From Myroides sp. 1354 (lineage in GTDB: Bacteria > Bacteroidota > Bacteroidia > Flavobacteriales > Flavobacteriaceae), in contig NZ_JACAGN010000008.1 of NCBI RefSeq assembly GCF_030324495.1, forward strand, positions 84,762-148,761: a DNA stretch of 64,000 nucleotides. Reading direction: 5' to 3'. The translations under genes and the position numbers were made by a program. The notes under the pieces are model-generated. The model was given only the letters and a program-made list of their open reading frames with translations. It had not been told where the DNA came from and searched no databases. Of this stretch, positions 24,533 to 33,431 are shown piece after piece (within the stretch, counting starts at the first letter, position 1; each line of letters begins with the position of its first letter).

Positions 24533-25143
24533 AAAAAGAAAAAAAGGTGAAAGAAAATCATGTAGAAGTGCTAGTAACTCATTTAAAGCAGACTATTGTT
24601 TTAAATGAACAAGAAATACAGCGAATTAGTGAGGTAGTAGAAATTGTATCGCTCAAGCGAAAAGAATTGCTCTTACAACCAGGGCAACTATCTCAGCATA
24701 TGCGATTCATTGCTCAAGGAAGTGCGCGTTGTTATTATCTCGATGAACATTCACAAGAACATACGCTGCAAATCGGAGTTGAAGAGTGGTGGATTAATGA
24801 TTTGTATAGCTTTTTGACGCAAAAAGAATCAAAATTGTTTATTCAAGCCATTGAACCTGCTGTAATTGTTCAGATTAGCAGAGAGAATCTCGAGCTACTA
24901 TACACGGAAATTCCCGCAATTTCTACTTTCTTTCGATTAAAAATACAAAGTGCTTATGTCGCCTTACAAGAGCGAACCATCGAAAATATGAGCACAGAAG
25001 TCTATGCGCGTTATCAGCGATTTATCAAGGATTATCGCAATATTGAGCAGCGAGTGCCACAATATATGATTGCTTCATACTTGGGCGTTACTCCCGAATT
25101 TCTGAGTTATCTCAAGAAGAAAAACATAGAAAGTCTTTCTTAA
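24520..25143 (+). CDS. Crp/Fnr-family transcription regulator
   Basis: A 207-residue regulator with a cyclic-nucleotide-binding-like beta roll (residues about 15-130: LQPGQLSQHMRFIAQGSARCYYLD) and a C-terminal winged helix (about 165-200: VPQYMIASYLGVTPEFLSYLKKK). The FNR cysteine cluster is missing, so it is not an iron-sulfur sensor; Bacteroidota members of this class often sense small ligands. Its start lies inside the propeller gene. A cognate operator could not be assigned. The downstream outer membrane and DoxX genes are plausible targets. Confidence 0.85.
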   Translation: MALVKKEKKVKENHVEVLVTHLKQTIVLNEQEIQRISEVVEIVSLKRKELLLQPGQLSQHMRFIAQGSARCYYLDEHSQEHTLQIGVEEWWINDLYSFLTQKESKLFIQAIEPAVIVQISRENLELLYTEIPAISTFFRLKIQSAYVALQERTIENMSTEVYARYQRFIKDYRNIEQRVPQYMIASYLGVTPEFLSYLKKKNIESLS

Positions 25144-25175
25144 GATATCTTAAGAACCACCTTAGAGCGAGCTAA

Positions 25176-25183
25176 TACATTTG
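25176..25183 (+). promoter_or_regulatory. -7 promoter element TACATTTG deciding the downstream start
   Basis: TACATTTG ends five bases before ATG 25,188 and 28 bases before the in-frame ATG 25,212. Transcription would begin close to or after 25,188, favouring 25,212 as the start of the outer-membrane protein. Confidence 0.5.
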
Positions 25184-25211
25184 TCCTATGAAAGTAAATA
25201 AGCATAGACAA

Positions 25212-25832
25212 ATGAAATTAGCTCGTTTTTTTATGGTCCTAATCGGACTCTTACCTCTTGTTGTTTTTGGACAGCAAACAACTTATACTCCTGATCTGAT
25301 GGTCGGAAATAGATCGTATGGATATACGCATACCATCAGTCATCAATTGTCTGATAAGATTACCTTACAAAATCTCGTTTTATTCGATTCAGAATATCAA
25401 GACGACAACCATAATATCTTTTTTATCCGCAATACAGTTGCGTATAAATTGCCTAAAAACTTCATTTTAAATGCTGGTTTTGGCGTGAAAAATCCCGGGA
25501 AGTTTGCCAGTGTATATCTCCAATATCAGTGGAAGAAAAAAGATTTTCAATTGGTTTATGGCATAGGAACAACCTATCAAAAGGGATTCACTTTAGAACA
25601 GTCTCTATTGGTCGAATATACCCCCAAATTAACGGAACAATGGCAGGGATTATTTCGTCTGTCTGCCGTTGGAAATGTCAATCAATACGAATATACCCGC
25701 GGATTTCAGCATATTCGAATAGGTGTAAAGAAAGATAATCTTACGATGGGGGTAGCTGCGAATTTAGAGCAGTTCAATATGAGCTGGGATCACTTCGAAA
25801 ATTACGGAGTTTTTGTAAAAGTAAATTTATAA
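25212..25832 (+). CDS. Outer membrane beta-barrel protein
   Basis: A protein of about 206 residues with a Sec signal peptide (KLARFFMVLIGLLPLVVFGQQ) and an antiparallel-strand pattern through to a C-terminal aromatic strand (ENYGVFVKVNL). Alternating strands such as ILNAGFGVKNPGKFASVYLQYQ and FQLVYGIGTTYQKGFTLEQSLL fit an 8-10 strand barrel. The frame allows ATG 25,188 as well, but 25,212 gives a cleaner signal and a normal leader. The length fits a small porin or adhesion barrel. It is followed closely by a DoxX gene. Confidence 0.7.
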   Translation: MKLARFFMVLIGLLPLVVFGQQTTYTPDLMVGNRSYGYTHTISHQLSDKITLQNLVLFDSEYQDDNHNIFFIRNTVAYKLPKNFILNAGFGVKNPGKFASVYLQYQWKKKDFQLVYGIGTTYQKGFTLEQSLLVEYTPKLTEQWQGLFRLSAVGNVNQYEYTRGFQHIRIGVKKDNLTMGVAANLEQFNMSWDHFENYGVFVKVNL

Positions 25833-25843
25833 TTAGATATAAG

Positions 25844-26245
25844 ATGAATAGAAAAGTAGACACTGGACTGCTATTGAGCAGAATTGCCATTGGATTTCCC
25901 ATGTTGTTTTACGGGATTGGCAAATTGATACACGGAATTGGATTTATTCAACAAACCTTAGTGGATAAAGGCTTGCCCGTTTTTTTTAGTTATGGCGTAT
26001 ATGTAGGGGAGGTAATCGCTCCTCTACTATTGTTGTTGGGATGGAGAACGCGTTTGGCAGGAGCTGTTTTTGCCATCAATTGTGTGACGGCAATTCTATT
26101 GGTTCAAAGTTCGGACATCTTTAGCCTCAATGAAAATGGTGGTTGGAAAATTGAACTTTTGATGTTGTATGCATTAGTTGCCGTGAGTTTGTTCTTCACT
26201 GGTGGTGGAAAGTATGCAGTATCAACGACCCATCAATGGGATTAA
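25844..26245 (+). CDS. DoxX-family membrane protein
   Basis: A 133-residue membrane protein with four hydrophobic helices (SRIAIGFPMLFYGIGKLIHG, YVGEVIAPLLLLLGW, GAVFAINCVTAILLV, IELLMLYALVAVSLFF), the DoxX/DoxD-like fold. DoxX members act in respiratory or thiol redox systems, but the exact activity of this type is unknown. It starts 11 bases after the outer membrane protein, sharing its promoter. Confidence 0.85.
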   Translation: MNRKVDTGLLLSRIAIGFPMLFYGIGKLIHGIGFIQQTLVDKGLPVFFSYGVYVGEVIAPLLLLLGWRTRLAGAVFAINCVTAILLVQSSDIFSLNENGGWKIELLMLYALVAVSLFFTGGGKYAVSTTHQWD

Positions 26246-26274
26246 AAAAAGCTTCTTCAAGAAGCTTTTTTTTA
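26245..26274. terminator. Bidirectional terminator between DoxX and PhyH-type genes
   Basis: GCTTCT and AGAAGC pair around a 3-base loop, extended by an A run before and a T run after (AAAAAAA and TTTTTTTT). The genes converge, and the runs on both sides allow termination in either direction. Confidence 0.75.
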
Positions 26275-27012
26275 TAGAAATAAAGTTGAATTTAACTGTT
26301 TTTTTTCCTTAGATGTAGGATGATTTTTCGAATCAATAAAGGGACGAAGGATTGGACTATCATCTACAAAGAGAAGGTCTAAGGAAAAGCGGTTATTTCC
26401 ATACAGTCCACGGTGAATCATATTGGCAGAAAAAATGAGCAAATCACCGCGTTTGAGTTTAATTTGTTTGCCTCGAACCAAAGCATCACTCGGTTTTTTT
26501 CCATTTTGACCCAAACGAACATCTTGTTCCTCTTCTAAATCCCAGCTGCGATGAGTGCCTGGAATTAGTTCAATGCCTTCTTCATCTTGGAAGGGAATAC
26601 GGAAGTGAAGCACATTTTGTGTCAGTATACTTTTCTGTTGTTCTTCAATCGACATACCCGTATACTGAATATCCCGATGCCAATAATTTTTTTGTTCTGT
26701 ATTAAAAGGATCAAAGAATAATTGGGTGTTTAGAAAAAGAAACTTCGCTGGAAATAGGGTAGAGAGAAGCGGTTGAAAATGATTTCCAGCTATAAATTGA
26801 AATAAAAGCATACGTTCCTCTTCGGATAAGGATGTACTTGATGTTAAACTGTGACTATTAATTAATCGAGTACGATAATCTTCTTGATAATCGATTAACC
26901 ATTGTTGATGAAACTTTGTGAGAATCGGTTCTATTGGTTTTAATTCTTCCAATTGAAAAAATTGTGGAATATATAAATAGCCCTCCGTAGTATAAGAATT
27001 GAGTTGAATCAT
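26272..27012 (-). CDS. PhyH-family Fe(II)/2-oxoglutarate dioxygenase
   Basis: A 246-residue double-stranded beta-helix protein. The first metal ligands are in YWHRDIQYTGMS (His-x-Asp), the third His is in SANMIHRGLYG, and the 2-oxoglutarate-binding Arg follows in NRFSLDLLFVD; the typical IELIPGTHRSWD segment lies between. PhyH enzymes hydroxylate small lipids or antibiotics precursors; the substrate is not predictable. Length is in the normal range. It is a single gene facing the DoxX gene. Confidence 0.85.
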   Translation of the reverse strand: MIQLNSYTTEGYLYIPQFFQLEELKPIEPILTKFHQQWLIDYQEDYRTRLINSHSLTSSTSLSEEERMLLFQFIAGNHFQPLLSTLFPAKFLFLNTQLFFDPFNTEQKNYWHRDIQYTGMSIEEQQKSILTQNVLHFRIPFQDEEGIELIPGTHRSWDLEEEQDVRLGQNGKKPSDALVRGKQIKLKRGDLLIFSANMIHRGLYGNNRFSLDLLFVDDSPILRPFIDSKNHPTSKEKKQLNSTLFL

Positions 27013-27171
27013 AGGTGTAGCATTCAGTAAGTATTAAAAGTACACTATTTCCATAAGGTATAAAATTCTTTGTGATTCTTTTCCTTCTGCATCAAGTCTC
27101 CACTAGCATTATTATGTATATTTGTTAAAATCTAAGAATTGACCCCCTCATACAATTAAAACAAATACAGC

Positions 27172-28953
27172 ATGGAAATTTACGCTAAGAGATACGCTCT
27201 TTATCAACAGAAATACAATGAAATTAGGAAAAAGTACAAATTAATAGGCGCTTTGCGTTTAATTGCTTTTTTAGGTATTGTCTACTGTTTTTATTTGTCC
27301 GTTTCTCGTGGAGATTACCAGTATTTGTATGTGACTGGAGGACTTGTCATCGTCTTCTTGATTTTTCTGCGTATACACGCTTCGTATTCATGGAAAATGC
27401 GCTATGCTGAAGCCTTAATGCAAATTAATAAAGAGGAGGATCAATTCATAAAAGAAGATCAATGGAACTTTGAAGATGGTGCTGAATTTCACACCCCTGA
27501 CCATTCTTATGCGTATGATTTGGATATTTTTGGACCTAAATCCATTTATCAATACCTCAATCGAACTGCTTCTTATAAAGGAAAAGAATATTTAGCCACC
27601 CTTTTAAAAAGCAGAAGTAATAAAGCGGATATACTCAAAAATCAAGAGGTAATTAAAGAGTTATCTCAAAAAGTCGAATGGAGACAAGAGATTTATGCCT
27701 ATAGTAAGTTGTCCAATTTGAGTAAAGACGTTTATCTGCGTTTAAAAGCATGGAGTGAATCCAAGGTCAATGAATTGAGTAAGGTTTCTTTAGTGCTCGC
27801 TTATGTATTGCCTTTGATTTTTGTCCTCGCTTCGATTGGATTTTTTATCGATTCCACTAATGCTGTTTGGGGGTATATTGCATCGACAGTTTTTTCTTTC
27901 AATTTAATCTGTGCGTTGTCTAAAGTCCGCGCCATTCAAGTGGAATTAGGTGGAGTAGAAAAAATACACGAAACTATTGAGAGTTATAGTTCGATTATCA
28001 AGCGCATTGAAAAAGAAGAATTTGCCACAGCACGCATGAAAGAATATTTAAAAGAAATCAAAAGCGATTCTTTTAAAGCGAGTGCGGAGCTGAAAAAATT
28101 ATCCCGCCTTTTTGAGCAATTGGAAACAGTAGCAAACTTGTTTGTTTCAATTTTGTTTAATGGCTTGTTTCAATTTCACGTACACGTCTTACACAAATTC
28201 TTGAAATGGAAGAAAGAAAAAGGAAGATTAGTTCTTACCGTGATAGATATTGTCGGAGAAGTAGAAGCATTTAACTCCCTGGGGAATTATTCCTATAACA
28301 ACAGAAGTTATACGTTTCCTGTGTTGAATGAAACCAAAAAAATGTCCTTCCAAAATTTAGGACATCCTTTGATCCATGCGAAGAAACGCGTGACCAACGA
28401 CATTGATTTTTCTAATCAACGTTTTGTAATCTTAACGGGATCCAATATGTCTGGGAAAAGTACGTTTTTGAGAACCATAGGAGTGAACTTAGTTTTAGCG
28501 GGAATAGGAGCGCCGATTTGTGCGACCAAAGCAACCTTCTTTCCACTGCCTTTGCTCGTTTCTATGCGATTAACTGACTCTTTAGAAGATAGTGAGTCTT
28601 ATTTCTATGCTGAGGTAAAACGCCTAAAAATGATTATCGAACAAGTGCAAAGCGAATCGTGTTTTGTTTTGTTGGATGAAATTCTAAGAGGAACAAACTC
28701 AGACGATAAACAAAGTGGAACCATTGGCGTAATTCTCAAATTAATTCGCGAACAAACCTATGGAATGATTGCGACTCACGATTTAGAGGTGTGTAATACA
28801 ACGAACGATTATCCTGAAATTTTGATGAATAAGTGCTTCGAAGTAGAAATTAAAAATGATGATTTACATTTCGATTACAAAATAAGAGATGGAATTTGCC
28901 AAAATAAAAATGCAACTTTCATCATGAAGAAAATGCAGATTATTGATAGTTAG
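27172..28953 (+). CDS. Membrane-anchored MutS-family ATPase
   Basis: A 593-residue protein. Two N-terminal membrane helices (IGALRLIAFLGIVYCFYL and YLYVTGGLVIVFLIFL) and another pair near residues 205-250 precede a helical core and a C-terminal MutS ATPase: Walker A TGSNMSGKSTFLRTIG (about residue 425), signature region LTDSLEDSESYFYAEVKRLK, Walker B CFVLLDEILRGTNS and the ATHD motif. There is no mismatch-recognition domain and no Smr domain, so it is not classical MutS or MutS2. Such membrane MutS relatives are recurrent in Bacteroidota with unknown function. It has its own promoter region; the following sequence is a repeat. Confidence 0.85.
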   Translation: MEIYAKRYALYQQKYNEIRKKYKLIGALRLIAFLGIVYCFYLSVSRGDYQYLYVTGGLVIVFLIFLRIHASYSWKMRYAEALMQINKEEDQFIKEDQWNFEDGAEFHTPDHSYAYDLDIFGPKSIYQYLNRTASYKGKEYLATLLKSRSNKADILKNQEVIKELSQKVEWRQEIYAYSKLSNLSKDVYLRLKAWSESKVNELSKVSLVLAYVLPLIFVLASIGFFIDSTNAVWGYIASTVFSFNLICALSKVRAIQVELGGVEKIHETIESYSSIIKRIEKEEFATARMKEYLKEIKSDSFKASAELKKLSRLFEQLETVANLFVSILFNGLFQFHVHVLHKFLKWKKEKGRLVLTVIDIVGEVEAFNSLGNYSYNNRSYTFPVLNETKKMSFQNLGHPLIHAKKRVTNDIDFSNQRFVILTGSNMSGKSTFLRTIGVNLVLAGIGAPICATKATFFPLPLLVSMRLTDSLEDSESYFYAEVKRLKMIIEQVQSESCFVLLDEILRGTNSDDKQSGTIGVILKLIREQTYGMIATHDLEVCNTTNDYPEILMNKCFEVEIKNDDLHFDYKIRDGICQNKNATFIMKKMQIIDS

Positions 28954-29045
28954 TTATCTGTTATCAGAAATCTGTTATCAGTAGGTTTTTCTGAAATAGG
29001 AGATGTTTTCTTTAAATGACAAACACCAAACGACAAACATAAACT
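28954..29045. repeat. Composite repeat GTTATCAG / CAAAC (locus C)
   Basis: GTTATCTGTTATCAG-type units (28,954-28,982) directly after the MutS-like stop, a TTTTTCTGAAATAGG spacer, then ATGACAAACACCAAACGAC with a final CAAACAT (29,016-29,040). Same layout as the repeats at 15,502 and 22,213. Confidence 0.75.
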
Positions 29046-29060
29046 TTGCAAAAAAACAAA

Positions 29061-29097
29061 AAAGGCTCTCCATTGTAATGAAGAGCCTTTTTTTATG
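29061..29097. terminator. Bidirectional terminator between MutS-like and nucleoside phosphorylase genes
   Basis: AAAAGGCTCT and AGAGCCTTTT form a 10-bp stem with a 12-base loop; T runs follow on both strands (TTTTTTT ahead, an A run before). It serves the convergent genes on either side. Confidence 0.88.
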
Positions 29098-29111
29098 TAA
29101 TAATTAGTTTG

Positions 29112-29924
29112 TTACAATTTAGAAACCAATGTGTTGATTAAATCGCGAGCAATAGGTTCAGCAGCTTGTACTGCTTTTAAAACTTCGTCGTGGTTTACAT
29201 CGGCGATTCCCTCTTCATTCCCCATATCGGAAATAACAGAAATACCGAAAATTTTCATATCCATATGACGAGCAACAATTACTTCTGGTACAGTTGACAT
29301 TCCCACACAATCTCCACCTACCGCTTTTACCATTTTGTATTCTGCTAATGTTTCAAAAGTAGGTCCTTGTAAACCATAGTAAACACCTTCTTTAATATCG
29401 TAATTCTTTTCCTTCGCAATAGCTTTCGCCTGTTCGATAATGCTCTTAGTGTACACTTCGTTCATATTGACAAAACGAGGGCCGAAACGCTCATCGTTGT
29501 GACCGCGTAAAGGATGATCTGGGAAAGCGTTGATGTGATCTTTGATAATCATAATATCACCTACTTTAAACGAAGGATTAACCCCGCCTGAAGCGTTGGA
29601 TACAATTAAAGTATCTACACCTAAATATTTCATTACGCGAATGGGAAACACCGTAGTTTTGATGTCGTATCCTTCATAGTAGTGAAAGCGACCTTGCATA
29701 GCCACAATCTTTTTACCTCCTAAAGTTCCAAAAATCAAAGCACCTTTGTGCCCTTGAACAGTTGATACTGGAAAATTGGGAATATCTGCATACGAAATTT
29801 CATGTTCGATGGCGATATCCGCAGTTAAATTCCCTAAACCAGAACCTAAAACAATACCGATTTCAGGTTTAAAATTTGTTTTTTCAATGATGAATTGAAC
29901 GGTTTCTTGTACTTTCTCCCACAT
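29112..29924 (-). CDS. Purine nucleoside phosphorylase
   Basis: A protein of about 270 residues, trimeric PNP type. Key motifs are GSGLGNLT (phosphate loop), QGHKGALIFG with the conserved His, GRFHYYEGYD, VSNASGGVNP, AFPDHPLRG, YYGLQGPTFET, GGDCVGMSTVPE and ISDMGNEEG (purine-binding Asn/Glu). It cleaves inosine/guanosine-type nucleosides to base and ribose 1-phosphate. I use ATG 29,924 (MWEKVQETVQ) and reject the longer in-frame start at 29,945. Its 5' end overlaps the lpxK 3' end by 41 bases, so they are co-transcribed. Confidence 0.93.
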   Translation of the reverse strand: MWEKVQETVQFIIEKTNFKPEIGIVLGSGLGNLTADIAIEHEISYADIPNFPVSTVQGHKGALIFGTLGGKKIVAMQGRFHYYEGYDIKTTVFPIRVMKYLGVDTLIVSNASGGVNPSFKVGDIMIIKDHINAFPDHPLRGHNDERFGPRFVNMNEVYTKSIIEQAKAIAKEKNYDIKEGVYYGLQGPTFETLAEYKMVKAVGGDCVGMSTVPEVIVARHMDMKIFGISVISDMGNEEGIADVNHDEVLKAVQAAEPIARDLINTLVSKL

Positions 29925-30921
29925 AGTGTAAAATTTTAGTGTCAAACGCTTCGCTATTGTTTAAGAAAGCAGTTTGAATAGGTAAATAAAATAATTGGCT
30001 CTCAGGAAGAAGACCTTGGAGTCGAACATAATCCTTTTCCGTAGTGATGATTTTCTTTCCTTGCGCTTTATTCAAAATTAGTTCAAGATCTGCAGACGAA
30101 AAATGATGATGGTCAGGAAAAGTTAAACACAATGTATCTTCTTTTTTGAGGTGATCAAAAAAGGATTGTGGTTTTGCAATCCCTGCCACTAAGATAAAGT
30201 CGTCCTGAATTAATCGAGTAACCTCCACTGAATCAGACTTTGAATATGCAATTTTACTAAAATCAATATACGTAAAAAAAGACAATTGTCCTTGCTTTAG
30301 ATGTAATTCTTGTGTTATGCTTTTTTGTTGTGCTTCGCTCAGGTCTTTGGGACACTTCGTAATGATGATGATATCGGCGCGTTTGGCTCCTTTTCTCGAT
30401 TCGCGTAAATTTCCCGTAGGCAACATAAAATCCTTGAAATACGGATCGTCATAGGTGGTGAGTAATATGTATAATCCCCCTTGAAAGGCCAGGTGCTGAA
30501 AGGCATCATCCAACACAATTACTTCTGTGTTAGGCTTGCGTTGCAAAATATTTTCAACCCCGTTCACGCGTTTGGCATCCACAGCAACGTTGATATTGTC
30601 AAATTTACAGTGGTACTGAAAAGGTTCATCGCCAATCTGTTCCATGGTTGTATCTGCATCAGCCAAAAAGAAACCTTCGCTCTTTCTTTTATATCCTCGA
30701 CTCAAAGTCGTGGTTTGGTATTGATCTTTTAACAAGCGAATGATGTACTCCACCATCGGTGTCTTTCCTGTTCCTCCCACGCTGAGGTTTCCCACTACAA
30801 TAGTAGGAATAGCAAAGGAGGTACGCTTGAAGATACCTATTGTATAAAACCAATTTCGTATATTGGTAATCAAACCATACAAAAGGGCAAAGGGAAAAAG
30901 AAGGATACGCAGTAATTTCAT
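29884..30921 (-). CDS. lpxK: Tetraacyldisaccharide 4'-kinase
   Basis: A 345-residue LpxK, phosphorylating the 4' position of the lipid A precursor at the inner membrane. The N-terminus has a membrane-associated helix (LLRILLFPFALLYGLI), then the P-loop VVGNLSVGGTGKTPMVEYI (about residues 41-60), TLSRGYKRKSEGF, the conserved DEPFQYHCKF stretch, and VIVLDDAFQHLAF. The catalytic Asp is in this last segment. It is downstream of nothing on its strand and upstream of the nucleoside phosphorylase gene, which it overlaps. Confidence 0.95.
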   Translation of the reverse strand: MKLLRILLFPFALLYGLITNIRNWFYTIGIFKRTSFAIPTIVVGNLSVGGTGKTPMVEYIIRLLKDQYQTTTLSRGYKRKSEGFFLADADTTMEQIGDEPFQYHCKFDNINVAVDAKRVNGVENILQRKPNTEVIVLDDAFQHLAFQGGLYILLTTYDDPYFKDFMLPTGNLRESRKGAKRADIIIITKCPKDLSEAQQKSITQELHLKQGQLSFFTYIDFSKIAYSKSDSVEVTRLIQDDFILVAGIAKPQSFFDHLKKEDTLCLTFPDHHHFSSADLELILNKAQGKKIITTEKDYVRLQGLLPESQLFYLPIQTAFLNNSEAFDTKILHYVGESTRNRSIHH

Positions 30922-30948
30922 CCTACGAAAGTATCAATTTTTCCTCTC

Positions 30949-33261
30949 TTATTTTAATTTTTGTTGGGTTTCTCTTACTTTCCAATGGGTATCATCAAAG
31001 TACTTGTGGTAAATAGTCAAGGCTTTTTGATACTGATTATGCGCCATGTTTTGCTCTCCTTGTTTAACAGCTAAATCACCCAAGGCAACTGCGATATCTC
31101 CAAAAATAGGATGGTCGGCTTTGAAAAACTCTCGGTTAATATTCAACGACTGATTTAATTTCTCTTTCGCTTCAGCTAATTTACCTTCACGTATATTTAA
31201 TATACCGTAGTTTAGGTATACTTGAGCAGTGAACGGACTTTTATCTGATAAAATGTTTTGATGCATCCGGAATGATTCTCTAAAATAATGATCTGCAGTT
31301 GAATAGTTTTTTCGATTCATTTCAACAAGACCTAAGCCATTGAGGGCATTTGCTTTGAGTAAAGAATTGGAAAGATTGTAATTATCAGCAATGAGGATAA
31401 CTTTTTGATATACAGTATCTGCCGTTGTAAGGTTGCCTCGATGGTAAGCAACGTGAGCAGAATGACTGTGCAAAGTGGCCATATTTACTGAATTGGGAAT
31501 GATGGATGTTGAAGCAAAGTCAAGTGACTCATCAATTAATAATTGTGCTTTTACAAGATTACCCTGAAGTAACGCAAGGTCTGATTGCCCCGCTAATACT
31601 AACGGAATATTATGTGTTTGCGTAATTTGTCCACTGTTGTATAAATCTAAAGCAGTTTGATAGTTTTGAGTGGCAGTTGAATACTTGCCAAGCATTTTAT
31701 TCACATCGCCAAGCATCTTAGAATTGTAAGCAAATAGTTCATTCGTGTTACCCATCAATTTTGTTGTCATATCCAAGACTAACGTTATTTGTTCTTTAGC
31801 TTCTTCAAACTGACCTAACGCATACTGAATTTGTCCCAGAATAGAGTATGCCTCAAGAATTTTTAATTTATTTGGTGATGATGTTTCCTCAAAACAGCGA
31901 AGACACGCTTTAACCGTAGTTTCTGCTTGTTTAAATTGATTGGATTTAAACTGATAGTAAGCGAGACTAAGCTGTATGCTACAAGATAGCGAACTGTTTT
32001 TTTCAACTAGCTCTTGTGCTTTAGTAATATAGGTAAATGCTTGCTGTAAACTGTCGATAGCTAGATAGTTGTAAATTTGACCTTGATAATTGTTTAAAAG
32101 GATTTTGCTGTGTTCAGGTGTTTGGACTTCTTTAAGTAGTGCAGTATTAATCATCTCTAATAGTTCGTTTGACTCAGTAAAACCGTTTTGAGCACTCATC
32201 ATAAAAGCCATATTACCTAGATAAGAAGATGAAGTTAGATCAATTTCTGTTTTATTTGTTGCTTCGTTGTAATTGGCGAAAGCACTCATGTAAAAGTAAC
32301 CTGCAAGATCAATTTTGTTTAATTGTCTGTAACAGTGTCCAATCATATTTAAGGCATCTGATTTTTGCTCTTGCCAGTAAACAGATTTAATCGTTGGAAT
32401 TGTCAAATATTTATAAGCTTGTAGATAGTGAGAGAGTGCTTCTTTATATTGTTTAGCACTATAAAGTGATTCCGCCTTGCAAAAATAGGCCTTGAAGAGC
32501 GTCGAATACGTTCTGCTGATGGGATATAGATGCTCTTCACCTTCGTATTGGTACAGCATTTGAATTGTTTCGATACTAATTGTTTCGATGTTTTCTTTTA
32601 GAAGATCGTGGAAAATAAATTCTCTTGTTTGATAATTTTGCTCTTCCATTTCTGTTTTTTCGATGAGCAGTCTGCCATATTGATTTGCTTTTAAAGCATA
32701 GTTAATCGCAATATCGCAATTGTTTTCGTCAATAGCGGCTTCTGATTCATAAGTATTATCCATCATCAAAAGATTATTAGTCACAAATTCATTTCCCTTG
32801 TTTAACTGAATGAGTACTTTTCGATAGGGTTTGAAAGACTCTGGTGTATACAAGAAAAAGGAACTAACCAAGGAAAGAACTAAACCACGATAAAAAATCA
32901 TTCGTATCTCTGTGTCAATTCTTCCTTTTCTTCTTGTGGATAAAATGTAAATTGCTAAACCCACAGTAAGTAAAAGAGTAGGTATAGGAAAATAAACAAA
33001 ATAATCAGGTGCTTGTAGACTGGTTGATAGAGATAGTGTAACTACCGCTGGCCCATAGCTTAGTCCTGAAATTAAAGGAAGATAAGCTTCTTTTTCTTTG
33101 GAAATATAAAATAGAGAATGCCCACCTAAAAAATAAGAGAGACCAAGGAGCCAGATCGTAAAAAAGTAAGAAACAAATAAATAAATAGAATTAGATAAAA
33201 GTAGAGTGGCTAGGATAAGTATTCCAAGTAGGGTTAAGAGTATCTTTTCGTATTTTTTCAA
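30949..33261 (-). CDS. TPR-repeat membrane protein
   Basis: A 770-residue protein. Four or five hydrophobic segments occupy residues about 8-160 (KILLTLLGILILATLLL, YFFTIWLLGLSYFLGGHSL, VVTLSLSTSL, IPTLLLTVGLAIYIL, RGLVLSLVSSFFLY). The rest (about residues 180-770) is a chain of tetratricopeptide repeats, for example SILGQIQYALGQFEEAKEQI, AYNSKMLGDVNKMLGKYSTATQNYQTAL and LNGLGLVEMNRKNYSTADHYFRE. No kinase or HTH domain follows, unlike many Bacteroidota TPR signalling proteins. A scaffolding or envelope-sensing role is likely. It stands 27 bases upstream of lpxK in transcription order and may share its message. Confidence 0.85.
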   Translation of the reverse strand: MKKYEKILLTLLGILILATLLLSNSIYLFVSYFFTIWLLGLSYFLGGHSLFYISKEKEAYLPLISGLSYGPAVVTLSLSTSLQAPDYFVYFPIPTLLLTVGLAIYILSTRRKGRIDTEIRMIFYRGLVLSLVSSFFLYTPESFKPYRKVLIQLNKGNEFVTNNLLMMDNTYESEAAIDENNCDIAINYALKANQYGRLLIEKTEMEEQNYQTREFIFHDLLKENIETISIETIQMLYQYEGEEHLYPISRTYSTLFKAYFCKAESLYSAKQYKEALSHYLQAYKYLTIPTIKSVYWQEQKSDALNMIGHCYRQLNKIDLAGYFYMSAFANYNEATNKTEIDLTSSSYLGNMAFMMSAQNGFTESNELLEMINTALLKEVQTPEHSKILLNNYQGQIYNYLAIDSLQQAFTYITKAQELVEKNSSLSCSIQLSLAYYQFKSNQFKQAETTVKACLRCFEETSSPNKLKILEAYSILGQIQYALGQFEEAKEQITLVLDMTTKLMGNTNELFAYNSKMLGDVNKMLGKYSTATQNYQTALDLYNSGQITQTHNIPLVLAGQSDLALLQGNLVKAQLLIDESLDFASTSIIPNSVNMATLHSHSAHVAYHRGNLTTADTVYQKVILIADNYNLSNSLLKANALNGLGLVEMNRKNYSTADHYFRESFRMHQNILSDKSPFTAQVYLNYGILNIREGKLAEAKEKLNQSLNINREFFKADHPIFGDIAVALGDLAVKQGEQNMAHNQYQKALTIYHKYFDDTHWKVRETQQKLK

Positions 33262-33388
33262 AAGCTAAAAATTAATAGGTTAGTGGTGATTGTAACACAC
33301 GAAAGTAACTTATTTTATTTGTATTAACATAATTTATGTTGTTCTTTTGGATTAGATAGGAAATTTTCAACTTCGTGATGAGTTTTGT

Positions 33389-33396
33389 ATCTTTGG
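33389..33396 (+). promoter_or_regulatory. -7 promoter element TATCTTTG for the Nif3-like gene
   Basis: TATCTTTG exactly matches TAnnTTTG and lies 35 bases before ATG 33,432. A convincing -33 TTTG at the right distance was not found. Confidence 0.55.
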
Positions 33397-33431
33397 AAAG
33401 AGATAAACAACGATACAGCTTGTAATTTGAT

